A stretch of 46,083 nucleotides of DNA from an uncultured Solirubrobacteraceae bacterium (GCA_902806205.1 CADCVR010000090.1:1-46083); one strand, 5' to 3'. Shown: positions 16,789 to 25,870, counted from the first letter of the stretch. Numbers and translations: made by a program. Notes: generated by a model from the letters alone, not told the origin.

Positions 16789-17136
16789 GTGATCACGGCG
16801 GCGCTCATCGGGGTGGTCGCGGGCGTCGCGGCCGGGCTGCTCGGGATCGGCGGGGGCGCGCTGTTCGTGCCCGCGCTCGTGCTCATCCTCGATCTGCCGC
16901 AGGTCGACGCGGAGGCCACCTCGCTGCTGGCGATCGTCCCCGTCGCCGTCGTGGGCGCCGCGCGCCAGCACCGCTACGGCAACGTCCGCCTGCGCGACGG
17001 GCTGCTCGTGGGAGCCCTCGCCGTCCCGGGTGCCGCGATCGGCGTCGTCGTGGTCAACGCGGTCCCCGAGCGGGCGATCGAGGTCGCCTTCGCGGGTTTG
17101 CTGCTCTGGGTCGCGGCGCAGCTCGTGCGGGGCTGA
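16789..17136 (+). CDS. TauE/SafE-type exporter, C-terminal half
   Basis: A 115-residue protein with four transmembrane segments, homologous to the second TauE/SafE repeat: GLLGIGGGALFVPALVL, ATSLLAIVP and YGNVRLRDGLLVG. It is strikingly similar to the preceding half, as expected of the internal duplication. It starts with GTG directly after the TGA of the first half, zero spacing and same frame. Translation would need stop-start reinitiation or UGA readthrough. Both halves remain open and well conserved, which argues against long-standing decay. Confidence 0.78.
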   Translation: MITAALIGVVAGVAAGLLGIGGGALFVPALVLILDLPQVDAEATSLLAIVPVAVVGAARQHRYGNVRLRDGLLVGALAVPGAAIGVVVVNAVPERAIEVAFAGLLLWVAAQLVRG

Positions 17137-17307
17137 GCGCTTGGGTATTCCGGCCGCGCGCCGAACCGGCGAGCGTCGCCCGTGTGGCCGAGCGTCCAGC
17201 GCGGGTGCAAAAAGCCGGCGCGTGCGACAGAACCGCCACGGGCCATGCCGCAAGGTGGCTGCCACGCAAGGGCGACGATCTAGCCACTCGTGCCGGCGCT
17301 CGAGGGG
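17137..17307. other. Intergenic region without recognisable gene
   Basis: About 170 bp between the TauE second half and the frameshifted small gene. I see no conserved reading frame, promoter or strong hairpin here. Confidence 0.4.
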
Positions 17308-17617
17308 TCATCTTCGGACGTCCACGGCGGTAAGCAGGTCCGCGATCGGGGTGAAGCACCTCGACGCCGGCGCCGCGGACGTGGAGGGCGAAGGAAGCGA
17401 CGATCTCGTCGCTTCCCAGGCTCACCTCGATCGAGGCCTGCGGCGTCTCGATGAAGCCCCAGCTCGGGTCGGAGAAGTCCACCGTAGGGACAACCGATGC
17501 GATCACCTCGATCAGCTCGCTGCGGGGGCCGATGGAGGGCGGCTCGTAGGCATCGCCGGCCTCTTCGACCGACCGCGCCTCGCGCGGCAGCTTCATGGCG
17601 AAAAGGTCCCAGCTCAT
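17308..17617 (-). pseudogene. Small conserved actinobacterial protein, frameshifted near its C-terminus
   Basis: The frame from ATG 17617 reads MSWDLFAMKLP, then DFSDPSWGFIETP, SIEVSLGSDEIVASFALHVRG. This pattern is typical of a ~110-130-residue uncharacterised actinobacterial family. After VLHP the annotated frame turns into Arg/Pro-rich noise and runs on into tauE. A shift of one base at about 17350 instead gives IADLLTAVDVRR and a stop at 17308-17310, which resembles the expected family C-terminus. I therefore call a single frameshift, either a real lesion or a sequencing error. Function unknown. Confidence 0.55.
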
Positions 17618-17831
17618 CGATCACCGACCGCCCGCGCGACGCCATCGCCGCTGGATCATGCGCCGTGATCATGCACGTGCCACGCGCCCGGCTGCCCGTT
17701 CCAGGGCTGCCGCTTCCGGTGCAAACGACGCTACCCGAGGCGAACGCCGACTCGGACGCGAACCGCCTCGCAGCGAGCACCTGTTCCTATGGCAACCGCA
17801 CCGATCACCTCGCGTGCGGTCTGACGTCTGT

Positions 17832-18473
17832 GTGATATCCAAGCGGTACTTCTTCGGAGCTACAGGCGCGGTGGCGACGGCGCTGGCTCTCACCCAGCCC
17901 GCCGCAGCGAGGGGCAAGAGCGATTGTCAGCGGCTGCCCGGCACGGACCTCGCCCCAGCGACGTCGGTGAAGCTGGTGAGGCGAGGACCCCCGTCGCAGG
18001 CGGCGCTCGTGTCTTGTTCTCTGCCGAGAGGCAGGATGCGCCTGCTTGCGTCGGCGCTGATCGGTTCGGACTACCAAGAGCGCTTTCAGATCCGGCAGGT
18101 GGCGGGTGCCTTCTTGGCGTTGACGACGTCCGTCGAGGACAAGTACGCCTCGTCGGCGCGGACGACGCTGGTCAATCTGCGCTCGGGAAAGCCCCGTACG
18201 CTCGCGGCCTTCCACGAGGAGGCGATGGCCTGGCCTCAGCCGATCGGGACTCAGGCGGTCAACGTGATCGTGACCCCTGGAGGTCGGGCTGGCGCATCGG
18301 TGACCGAACGGGCCTCGGGCAACGTCCGCATCGTCGCTCTCGGAGCCGACGGGGGCCTCCAGCAGCTCGACATCGGATCTCCGGCGGACATCCCGCCCAC
18401 CGAGTTGACGCTGATGTCTGGGAGGCTGAGCTGGCTCCACGCCGGGCAGCCACGCACTTCGCCGCTTCCTTGA
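17832..18473 (+). CDS. Secreted protein of unknown function
   Basis: A 213-residue protein from GTG 17832. MISKRYFFGATGAVATALAL forms a clear signal peptide with cleavage after PAAARG. The mature part is mainly beta and has two Cys (KSDCQRLPG, VSCSLPRG) that could form one disulfide. I recognise no domain. Codon usage is less GC-extreme than the neighbours, and the gene sits in a patch with a frameshifted gene on one side and a toxin remnant on the other, so recent acquisition is possible. The region 17618-17831 upstream shows no other gene. Confidence 0.6.
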   Translation: MISKRYFFGATGAVATALALTQPAAARGKSDCQRLPGTDLAPATSVKLVRRGPPSQAALVSCSLPRGRMRLLASALIGSDYQERFQIRQVAGAFLALTTSVEDKYASSARTTLVNLRSGKPRTLAAFHEEAMAWPQPIGTQAVNVIVTPGGRAGASVTERASGNVRIVALGADGGLQQLDIGSPADIPPTELTLMSGRLSWLHAGQPRTSPLP

Positions 18474-18510
18474 TCCGATGGTCTTGGTTGGGCTGAAACG
18501 GCTTCGAGCC

Positions 18511-18619
18511 GACATCACCGACCCGCGTCGCCCTACTCGCCCGCCACGGTGCCGTCGTCGACACCAGCGACCCCGACGACTTCCGGCGGCTCGACGCCCG
18601 CCTGACGGTGGTCAGGTCC
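18511..18619 (+). pseudogene. PIN-domain (VapC-type) toxin C-terminal remnant
   Basis: Reading from 18527 gives VALLARHGAVVDTSDPDDF followed by RRLDARLTVV, the usual C-terminal end of VapC toxins (the TSDPDDF segment carries the last acidic metal ligands). Upstream, DITDP lies one frame away. There is no start codon and no N-terminal Asp motif. It overlaps the end of the YhaM-like gene on the other strand. Only the tail is left, so it should be inactive. Confidence 0.45.
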
Positions 18620-19523
18620 CGAGCCCGTGCTCGAGCGCGCCCTTGACGGAGGCGTCGAGCGCGTTGACGCGAAAGAGCGCGAGCGCCTCGGCCGAGCCGA
18701 AGCGGCGCTGCGGCGCGGCGTCGGCGCCGTGGTGGGTCAGCACGCAGTGGCCGAGCTGCAGCCGGCGGGGGGCGTCGAGGTCCGAGCCGCGCTCTTCCAG
18801 CAGCCGCAGCCCGAGCGCGACGTGCCCCAGGAGGCGGCCTTCTTCGGAGAGCGCGATCTCCGCCCCGTAGGCGTACTCGCGGGTCTTGCCGAGGTCATGC
18901 ACGAGCGCGGCGGTGAGCAGGAGATCCGAGTTGAGCTTGGGGTGCAGTTGACAGGCCTCCTGGGCGAGCGTGGCGACCGCGACGGTGTGCTCGAGCAGTC
19001 CGCCCAGGTAGGCGTGGTGGCCTGCGCGCGGCGCGCAGGGCGCCAGGCGCCAGGCCGCGCGGAGCTCCGCGTCGCCGAGCAGACGCCCCAGGAACCTGGA
19101 GTAGCCCGGATCGTGGACCTCGCCGGCGAGGTGCTCCAGGAAGCCGTCGAGCTCGTCGAGGTCGCGGTAGGCGACGGGCAGGAAGCGCGTCGGGTCGCCG
19201 CTGCCCGCGGGAGCGGTGGCGATGTTCTCGACCTCGAGCTGGAGCTCCTGGCGGAAGCGCTCCACCCGCCCGCGGACGCGCACGAGCTGCCCGCGCTCGA
19301 ACCGTCCCGCGAGGCGGTCGGCGTCCTTGAAGACGCGACCGGGGAGCGCGCCCGTGCGGTCGCGCAGCTCCAAGCTGAGGTACGGCGCTCCCGACTTCGT
19401 CGTCAGGCGGTCCTTGCGGGTGCAGGCGAAGATCGCGTCGATCGCGTCCCCGGCCCGGAGCGTCGCGACCGTCGAGGTGGCGCCCGTCGCTTCGTCGGGC
19501 TGGGGTGTGGGCACGCGGCCCAT
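18612..19523 (-). CDS. YhaM-family 3'-5' exoribonuclease (OB + HD domains)
   Basis: A 303-residue protein. The N-terminal OB-fold (about residues 22-105) carries KSGAPYLSLELRDRTGALPGRVF, typical of YhaM nucleic-acid binding domains. The HD phosphohydrolase domain follows with GHHAYLGGLLEHTVAV, the metal-binding VHDLGKTRE (His-Asp) and a later LTHHG. YhaM-type enzymes degrade RNA, and some ssDNA, from the 3' end using divalent metals. It is divergent from PAC2 with 52 bp between starts. Confidence 0.9.
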   Translation of the reverse strand: MGRVPTPQPDEATGATSTVATLRAGDAIDAIFACTRKDRLTTKSGAPYLSLELRDRTGALPGRVFKDADRLAGRFERGQLVRVRGRVERFRQELQLEVENIATAPAGSGDPTRFLPVAYRDLDELDGFLEHLAGEVHDPGYSRFLGRLLGDAELRAAWRLAPCAPRAGHHAYLGGLLEHTVAVATLAQEACQLHPKLNSDLLLTAALVHDLGKTREYAYGAEIALSEEGRLLGHVALGLRLLEERGSDLDAPRRLQLGHCVLTHHGADAAPQRRFGSAEALALFRVNALDASVKGALEHGLGT

Positions 19524-19563
19524 GATGCCCGGTCACCCGGCGGGCGGGCCGAGACCATTGGGG

Positions 19564-19569
19564 TACCGT
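19564..19569 (+). promoter_or_regulatory. -10 element of a probable leaderless PAC2 transcript
   Basis: TACCGT lies exactly 6 nt before ATG 19576 and no ribosome site is present. This -10-N6-start geometry recurs at several genes in the window (tauE, IMPase, helicase-nuclease, mrp, GT2), which supports leaderless initiation. Confidence 0.45.
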
Positions 19570-19575
19570 TGCCCG

Positions 19576-20448
19576 ATGCAGCCCCTCATCTGGGAGAACC
19601 GCCCCGACGGCCTCCGGGCTCCTGCGCTGGTCTGCGCCTTCACGGGCTGGAACGACGCGGGCGATGCCGCCTCCGCCGCACTGCAGTTCATCGGCTCCTC
19701 ACTCGGCGCGACGCGCTTCGCCCGCATCGACCCCGAGGAGTTCTACGACTTCCAGGCCACCCGCCCGCACATCCGTCTGGTGGAGGGCAAGAGCCGCGAG
19801 ATCGACTGGCCCGAGGTGGAGGTCTACGCCGCCCGGGTGCCGCGCGCACCGCGCGATCTGGTCCTGCTCCACGGCCCCGAGCCGTCCCTGCGGTGGCGGA
19901 AGTTCATGCAGCAGATCGTCGATCTCTCCGAGGCGCTCGGGGTGCAGATGGTCGTCACGCTCGGCGCACTGCTCGCCGACGTCCCGCACACGCGGCCCGT
20001 GCACATCACGGGCTTCGCCTCCGACGAGGGGCTCGTGGGGCGCCTCGGGCTGCAGAGCTCGAACTACGAAGGCCCGACGGGGATCACCGGCGCCATCATG
20101 GCCGCCTGCCAGGACGCCGCGCTGCCCTGTGCGTCACTGTGGGCGAGCGTGCCGCACTACGTCGCTGCGGCGCCGAACCCGAAGGCCGCGCTGGCGCTCG
20201 TGCGCAAGCTCGAGGGGCTGGTGGGCGTGTCGGTCGACGCCCAGGAGCTCGAGTCCGACGCGGGCCGCTACGAGGCGCAGGTCTCCGCCGCCGTCGCGCA
20301 GGATCCCGAGGTGCAGGCCTTCGTCGAGCGGCTGGAGGCGGCCGCGCTCGTGCAGGAGGCCGGCGCGACGCCCGACGTGCCGAGCGGCGACGTCATCGCG
20401 CGCGACTTCCAGCGCTTCCTGCGCCAGCAGGGGCCCGGCGAGACCTGA
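19576..20448 (+). CDS. PAC2-family protein (proteasome assembly chaperone-like)
   Basis: A 290-residue protein of the actinobacterial PAC2 family. Typical landmarks are LVCAFTGWNDAGDAASAAL near the N-terminus, DPEEFYDFQATRPHI, the central VVTLGALLADVPHTRPV and the PTGITGAIMAACQDAALPCASLWASVPHY region. The family resembles eukaryotic proteasome-assembly chaperones, but its bacterial role is unproven. I start at 19576; the much longer open frame upstream is antisense to the YhaM gene. A -10-like TACCGT six nt before the ATG points to a leaderless mRNA. Confidence 0.92.
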   Translation: MQPLIWENRPDGLRAPALVCAFTGWNDAGDAASAALQFIGSSLGATRFARIDPEEFYDFQATRPHIRLVEGKSREIDWPEVEVYAARVPRAPRDLVLLHGPEPSLRWRKFMQQIVDLSEALGVQMVVTLGALLADVPHTRPVHITGFASDEGLVGRLGLQSSNYEGPTGITGAIMAACQDAALPCASLWASVPHYVAAAPNPKAALALVRKLEGLVGVSVDAQELESDAGRYEAQVSAAVAQDPEVQAFVERLEAAALVQEAGATPDVPSGDVIARDFQRFLRQQGPGET

Positions 20449-20564
20449 GACGGAGCCGCCGGGCCCGGCCTGTCCGGCCCGGTGCCGCGTCCTGGGCCGA
20501 GCCGGTGGCCGTCCAGGGCACACCCGCACGCTTCTCCGCCTGCGCTGGTGGGAAGGTGTAGGCC

Positions 20565-21176
20565 ATGGACCGCCGAATCGACGCAGGCTCCCTACTCGTG
20601 GCAGCAGCTGCGCTGCTGCTCGTCATCTCCCTCTTCCTGGATTGGTTCGGGCTTCGGGGAGGCACCGCCGTCAGCGCCTGGACGATCTTCGAGGTGCTCG
20701 ACCTCGTCCTGGTCGGCGCCGCCGTGGCGGCTGTCGCCGCGGCGTTCGGGCGCGTGGACTCGCGCGTGCTGCTCGCGGCCGCGCTCACCGCCGTCGTCGT
20801 GGTGGTCTCCCAGCTCATCGATCCGCCGCCGGCCGGCCAGGAGCTCGAGCGCGAGGTCGGGGCGTGGCTGGGCCTCGCCGCCGCCGCCGGGCTCTTGGCT
20901 GGCGCCGCGCTCATCGCCGCCCAGATCGCCGTGACCGTCGACGTGCGCGGCCGCGAGCGCCGGCGTCGCGTGGCCTCCGTCGACAAGCGCGGGGTGGCGA
21001 GGACCCCGGCGCCGACCACCGGAGAACCCGGGACCTCTCCGCCCGGCGCCCCCGAGGACCGCACGCGGGTGGGCGATCGCTTCGCCCCCGAGCCTCCGCC
21101 CCACGGCGGCTCACGACCCGCCGACGCCGGGCCGACGCAGCCCTTCGAGGCCGATCGGGACGATCCCGCGCGGTGA
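20565..21176 (+). CDS. Membrane protein with four TM helices and disordered acidic tail
   Basis: A 203-residue protein with transmembrane helices at about residues 9-26, 42-60, 67-85 and 100-120, then a basic stretch (RGRERRRRV) and a Pro/Asp-rich disordered tail. The pattern SLFLDWFG after the first helix is common in small actinobacterial membrane proteins. I cannot assign a function. It overlaps the next gene by GTGA, so the pair is translationally coupled and probably works together at the membrane. Confidence 0.7.
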   Translation: MDRRIDAGSLLVAAAALLLVISLFLDWFGLRGGTAVSAWTIFEVLDLVLVGAAVAAVAAAFGRVDSRVLLAAALTAVVVVVSQLIDPPPAGQELEREVGAWLGLAAAAGLLAGAALIAAQIAVTVDVRGRERRRRVASVDKRGVARTPAPTTGEPGTSPPGAPEDRTRVGDRFAPEPPPHGGSRPADAGPTQPFEADRDDPAR

Positions 21177-22615
21177 GCCCGCGCGGCGCCACGTTCGAGC
21201 TCGAGCGCTTCTCGAGCTCGCCCATCACTCATCACGTGACGCTGCTGGAGGTCGAAGGCCGGCTGGCGGGGGCCCCCAAGCGCTTCCCGGAGCCGCGGAT
21301 GCTCGTGGAGCCCGCGAGCGGCGCTCGCCGTGAGCACACGCCGGTCGAGGCGACCACGCGGGAGGGGCGGGTGCGGGCCAGCTTCGCCGTCCCGATCGAG
21401 GAGCTCGAGACGTCCGCGCTCGCGCTGGCCGTCGGCGGTCTTCTGCTCGACCTGCCCGCGCCGGACCGGGTCACCGCAGCCGATCGGACGGTTGCCCTCG
21501 CGCGCGAGGCCAACCTCCTGCGGCACGAGCTCACCGCGCTGGGCGAAGAGGTCGCTGCGGGCCGTGATGCGGCGGCCAGGCGCGCCGAAGCGCTCGAGCG
21601 CCAGGAGCTGGCCCTCGCCGGGCGGGCGGCCGAAGCCGAGCGGCGGGCGGCCCAGCGGGAGGCCGCCGCCGACCAGGTGGCCATCAAGCGCATCGCGGAG
21701 GCCGAGCAGGCGGCGAGCGAGCGCCAGGCGGAGTTCGCGCGGGCCGCCGCCAAGCGCCAGGCCGACCTCGAGCGCGACGCCACCGAGCTCGGCCGGGTGC
21801 TGGCCGACGTTCGAGCGGTGACCGAGCGGCGCGACGCAGAGGCGGCCGCGGATCGCGCGCGCCTGGAGGACGAGCGCGACGCGGCCCGCGACGAAGCCGC
21901 CGCCGCAACGGCACGGGTTGCCGAGCTCAGGCGGGCCGAGGAGGCCGCCCGGACCGCGCTCGAGGAGCTTCGCCGCAGGCTCGCCGACGACTCGACGGCC
22001 GGGCGCGGGGCCCATGAGGACACGACCCGCGAGCGCGTGGCCGGGGATCCCGTCGCGGCGGACGACGCGATCGCCGACGACCTTCCCACCGACGGACGCC
22101 CGGTCGACCAGGCCCCCACCGCAGAGCGACCGGCAGAGACCGAGGAGCACCCGGCGGAGGAGGTCCCGACCGCGGAGCACCCGGCGGAAACGGTCCCCGC
22201 CGCGGGGCCCCCGGCCGAAGAGGTCATCACCGCAGAGCACCCGGCCGACGCGGACCCCGCGGGAGAGCACCTGGCCGACGAGGACCCCACAGGGCACCCG
22301 GCCGAAGAGGTCGCCACCGTCGAGCGCCCGGCCGATGCGGACACGACCGGCTCCGTCGCATGGCCCGACGACACCGGACCGATCCCGCTGCGCCGTGCCC
22401 CGGTCCGCCGCGCCCTCACGGGTCCCGACGGCGGCGCTCAGAGCGAGACGGTGCGCGTCGTCGGCCGTGACCGGCCGCGCGCCTCCGCGCTGCCCCCGCC
22501 GCCCGACGCCGACCCAGGTCCGCCGGTCGGCCCGTCCGCGCGCACCATCGCGCTCGCCGCCCTCGCCCTCGCGGCGCTTCTCCTCCTGGGCGCCGTCATC
22601 GGCTTCCTGCTGTAG
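21173..22615 (+). CDS. Tail-anchored coiled-coil protein with acidic His-Pro-Ala repeats
   Basis: A 480-residue protein from GTG 21173 (GTGA overlap with the gene before). An N-terminal beta domain (residues 1-95, with HHVTLLEVEGRL) is followed by a long Ala/Glu/Arg coiled coil (about 105-270). A low-complexity acidic region of degenerate AEHPAE-type units follows (about 295-380), and a single C-terminal transmembrane helix ends at the last residue, so the bulk should be cytoplasmic. The N-terminal domain recurs in actinobacterial coiled-coil proteins of unknown role. Its TAG stop is directly adjacent to the convergent helicase stop, leaving no room for a terminator. Confidence 0.7.
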   Translation: MSPRGATFELERFSSSPITHHVTLLEVEGRLAGAPKRFPEPRMLVEPASGARREHTPVEATTREGRVRASFAVPIEELETSALALAVGGLLLDLPAPDRVTAADRTVALAREANLLRHELTALGEEVAAGRDAAARRAEALERQELALAGRAAEAERRAAQREAAADQVAIKRIAEAEQAASERQAEFARAAAKRQADLERDATELGRVLADVRAVTERRDAEAAADRARLEDERDAARDEAAAATARVAELRRAEEAARTALEELRRRLADDSTAGRGAHEDTTRERVAGDPVAADDAIADDLPTDGRPVDQAPTAERPAETEEHPAEEVPTAEHPAETVPAAGPPAEEVITAEHPADADPAGEHLADEDPTGHPAEEVATVERPADADTTGSVAWPDDTGPIPLRRAPVRRALTGPDGGAQSETVRVVGRDRPRASALPPPPDADPGPPVGPSARTIALAALALAALLLLGAVIGFLL

Positions 22616-25600
22616 TCACCGCTCGGCGGCGGGGCAGACGATCCGGTAGTCGCACCAGGAACAGGCCGCGAAGCTCGGCGTGGGCTCGAAGCCCTGCGCC
22701 TGGATGCCGTCGCCGACGCGCATGACGGTCTCCGCGATCCAGTCGCGGTCGAGCTCCTCGGCCGGAACGCGGACCTTCTCGTCGTCGAGCACGTAGTGGT
22801 AGGCCTCCGACGAGCTCTCGACCTTCCACGCCGCGCGCGCCGCCACGGCGTAGAGCGAGAGCTGCACGTCCTCGCGCAGCTCGGCCGGGGTCCGCGGCCG
22901 GCTCGTCTTGTAGTCGATGAGCTCGTAGCCTCCGTCGGCCAGGCGGTCGACGCGGTCCACCCGCCCGCGCAGGACGTGGGGCCCGAGCTTGAACTGGAAG
23001 GCCTTCTCGAGCCAGGCGGGCTCCGCGCTCTCGCCCGCGTCGCGCTCGAAGTACCGGTGCAGCGACGCGACCGCCTTGGCGCGGAACTGGCGCTCCTCCT
23101 CGGAGTCGCCGAAGCCGCCGCGCCGCCACCCTGCGTCGAGCAGCGCCAGCAGCTCCTCGCGCGACGAGCTCCGCGCGGCGTGCCAGCGCTCGAGCACCTG
23201 GTGGACGAGGATTCCGAAGCGCTGGTTCATCGTCGGCTCCTGCGGGATGCGGAACACGCGCGCGAACTTGTACTTCAACGGACACGAGCGGTACGTCTCG
23301 ATGTCGGAGGCCGAGAGGAGGAGGCCGTCGCCGCGCCGGGGCAGGAACGCCTCGAGCGAGGGCTCCTCGCGCGCGGCGGTCGCGGCCACCCGGGCGCGGG
23401 CCTGCCGCTCGGCGTCCAGCAGCCAGTCGTCCAGGCCGCTGGTCGTGAAAACCTCCCGCTGCTGGGCGCTCGCCGCCTGGAGGAGCCGGACGTTGATGTC
23501 CGCCAGCGCGTCGGCCACCGACTGCCCGGCGGGCCGCTCGAGCAGCGCGGAGAGCTTGACGAGCTCGAGGTAGCGCGTCACCCCGTGGCTCACGTCGAGG
23601 TCGGTGTCCAGGCGCAGCTCGCCGATGCGCCCGCCGACCCTGCTCACCGAGCCGAGCAGCTCGTCGCGCAGCTGGGTGAACGTCGCGTGCAGCGCCTCGT
23701 CGGGACCGAAGAGCTCCTCCCCGCGCTCCTCCCACACCGCGCCGAGTGCGGCTCTGGCCTCTTCGACGAACGGCGACGGGTTCTGCTGCGCGCCCTGGTC
23801 GGAGCCGGCAGCGTAGGCGAGCACGAGGCCGTGCCGCGCGCGGGTCATCGCGGTGTACAGCAGCCGCCGCATGTGCGCGGCGTGCGCCTCCGCCGGCGCG
23901 AGCGCCGGAGCCGTCGAGTGCCCATGGACCTCGGCCCCTCCCAAGCTCATGGGCACGCGACCGGCCTGGTCGGCGAGCAGCGCCCGCGGCACGGGTTCGG
24001 CGAGCGCACTCCGCGCCCCCGGCATCCGCGAGCTCTGCAGCCCCAGGAGGAGGACGTGATCGAACTCGAGGCCGCGTGCCGCGTTCATCGCGAGCACTGC
24101 GACCACCCCCTGCCGCGGGCCGGCTGCCTCCGCCGCGGTGCCGGTCGCCTCGTCCTCACGCAGTCCCGCGTCGGCCACGGCGGTGACGTGGAGGGCCCAG
24201 TCGCGCGCGCTGGACTGCGGTGCGCGCCGCACGTGCTCGGTCGCGAGCTCTCCGAGGCGGGCCAGGTGGACGAGCCGCTCGACGACATCGGCCTGCGCGG
24301 CGAAGAGCTGCTGGCGCCGCAGCCCGAGCCGCTCGATCAGCCGGTGGACGAAGAGGTCGGGGCGCGTCGTGTCGAGCGCCGCCGCAGCCTGCCGATGGAG
24401 CTTGAGGAAGCCCATGATCCGGTCACGCGCCTCGGGCGGCAGCTGCGGCGACTCCAGCGCGGCGCCGAGCGCGCCGACCATGTCGAGCTTGCGCCGCCGT
24501 GCGATCTGCACGCAGCGGGCGAGGTCGACGGAGCGCAGCGCGACAGGCGGTCGCACGAGCGCGCGCACGACCGCCGGCGCGTCACCCGGATCGACGAGCA
24601 GCCGCAGCCAGGCGAGCACGTCGCGCACCTCGGCCTGGGCGTAGAACGCAGCGCCACCGACGAGGCGGTGCCCGATCGCGCGCTCCTCCAGGGCAACGGC
24701 GACCGCCTGGCCCTCGTCGCGCACCGAACGCACCAGCACGCCGATGCGCTCGGGCGGCACGCCGTCACCGATCAGGCGCGCGATCTCCGCGGCGGTGGCC
24801 TGCGCCTGCGCACGCTCGTTGACGCAGCGCCAGAAGCGGACCACGCCCGCCGCCGTCCCGGCGCGCGCGTTCCCCGGCGCCTGCGGCCCGGGCGGGAAGG
24901 AGACCGCGTCGTTCGCGGGGACGTCCGGGTCGAGCGGCGCCACGACCGCCTGCGCAGCGCGGCCGAGCTGCTCCGGGACCCGCAGCGACGGCCCGAGCGC
25001 CAGCTCGGTGAGCTCCGGCCACAGTGCCCGCAGGGCCTCGAGGTTGCGCAGCGTCGAGGTGGCGGTCGGGTCCAGGCGCTGGTCGGGGTCGACGGCCACG
25101 ACGAGGTTGCCGTGCTCGGCGACCAGGCCGCCGACGAGCCTCGCCTCGGCAGGCGTGAAGTCCTGGTAGTCGTCGGCGAGCACGTGGGCGAAGCGCTCGG
25201 CGGTGCGCGCGCGCACGTACGGCCGGTCGGTCAGCAGCGCGTGGGCGCGCAGCACGAGGTCGCCCGTGTCGAGCGCGCCGCGCTCGGCGAGCATCCGGTC
25301 GTGGGCCGCGTACAGCGTGGCGAACTCGCGCTCACGCTCGGCCCCCTCCGCGTCGTCGGCAAGCGCCGCGGCCCAGGCGGCGTGGGCGCCCGCGGTCACG
25401 CCGTGGGCCTTGCTGCGGTCGATCCGCGCGAGGATCCGCGCGAGCGCCGCGGCGGGATTGCCGGCGAGGTCGTGATGCGTCAGGGGCAGCTCGTCGACGC
25501 GCTCGAGCAGCAGCGCGAGGCGATCGGCCGGCGTGGCGGGCAGGAAGAAGGGGTCGAGCCCGGCCTCGAGCGTCTCCTCCCGGAGGAGCCGCAGGGCGAA

Positions 25601-25870
25601 GCCGGGAACCGTCGTGACGGCGAGTTCCTCGAACGGCCGGGAGCCGAGCGCGTCCTCGATCCGGGCGCGCAGCTCGTCGGCGGCCGGCGTCGTGCGCGCC
25701 AGGACGACGATCGCCTCGGGCGCCGCGCCCTGCCGCACGAGCCACGCGAAGCGCTCGACGAGCACGCGGGTCTTGCCCGTTCCCGCACCGGCCACGATCG
25801 CCACGGGTCCAGGGGCGTGGGTGACGGCCCGCGCCTGCGGGGAGGTGAGGCCATCGGGAGCGACGGGCAC
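22616..25870 (-). CDS. UvrD/Rep-type helicase fused to PD-(D/E)XK nuclease with Fe-S cysteines
   Basis: This 1084-residue protein starts with a superfamily-1 helicase: Q-motif-like LTSPQARAV, Walker A AGAGTGKT (27-34) and motif II near residue 230 as DDYQD, where Asp replaces the usual Glu of DExQ. VAVDPDQ, GVLVRSVRDE and ARGLEFDHVLLLGL follow. The C-terminal RecB-like nuclease has YELIDYKTS (Asp986, Lys988). Four cysteines placed for an AddB/AdnB-type Fe-S cluster are visible: YRSCPLKYKF and CSWCDYRIVC (1070, 1073, 1079). Such proteins process DNA ends. No AddA/AdnB partner is adjacent. The GTG start at 25870 lies 6 nt from a -10-like TATCCT. Confidence 0.9.
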   Translation of the reverse strand: MPVAPDGLTSPQARAVTHAPGPVAIVAGAGTGKTRVLVERFAWLVRQGAAPEAIVVLARTTPAADELRARIEDALGSRPFEELAVTTVPGFALRLLREETLEAGLDPFFLPATPADRLALLLERVDELPLTHHDLAGNPAAALARILARIDRSKAHGVTAGAHAAWAAALADDAEGAEREREFATLYAAHDRMLAERGALDTGDLVLRAHALLTDRPYVRARTAERFAHVLADDYQDFTPAEARLVGGLVAEHGNLVVAVDPDQRLDPTATSTLRNLEALRALWPELTELALGPSLRVPEQLGRAAQAVVAPLDPDVPANDAVSFPPGPQAPGNARAGTAAGVVRFWRCVNERAQAQATAAEIARLIGDGVPPERIGVLVRSVRDEGQAVAVALEERAIGHRLVGGAAFYAQAEVRDVLAWLRLLVDPGDAPAVVRALVRPPVALRSVDLARCVQIARRRKLDMVGALGAALESPQLPPEARDRIMGFLKLHRQAAAALDTTRPDLFVHRLIERLGLRRQQLFAAQADVVERLVHLARLGELATEHVRRAPQSSARDWALHVTAVADAGLREDEATGTAAEAAGPRQGVVAVLAMNAARGLEFDHVLLLGLQSSRMPGARSALAEPVPRALLADQAGRVPMSLGGAEVHGHSTAPALAPAEAHAAHMRRLLYTAMTRARHGLVLAYAAGSDQGAQQNPSPFVEEARAALGAVWEERGEELFGPDEALHATFTQLRDELLGSVSRVGGRIGELRLDTDLDVSHGVTRYLELVKLSALLERPAGQSVADALADINVRLLQAASAQQREVFTTSGLDDWLLDAERQARARVAATAAREEPSLEAFLPRRGDGLLLSASDIETYRSCPLKYKFARVFRIPQEPTMNQRFGILVHQVLERWHAARSSSREELLALLDAGWRRGGFGDSEEERQFRAKAVASLHRYFERDAGESAEPAWLEKAFQFKLGPHVLRGRVDRVDRLADGGYELIDYKTSRPRTPAELREDVQLSLYAVAARAAWKVESSSEAYHYVLDDEKVRVPAEELDRDWIAETVMRVGDGIQAQGFEPTPSFAACSWCDYRIVCPAAER

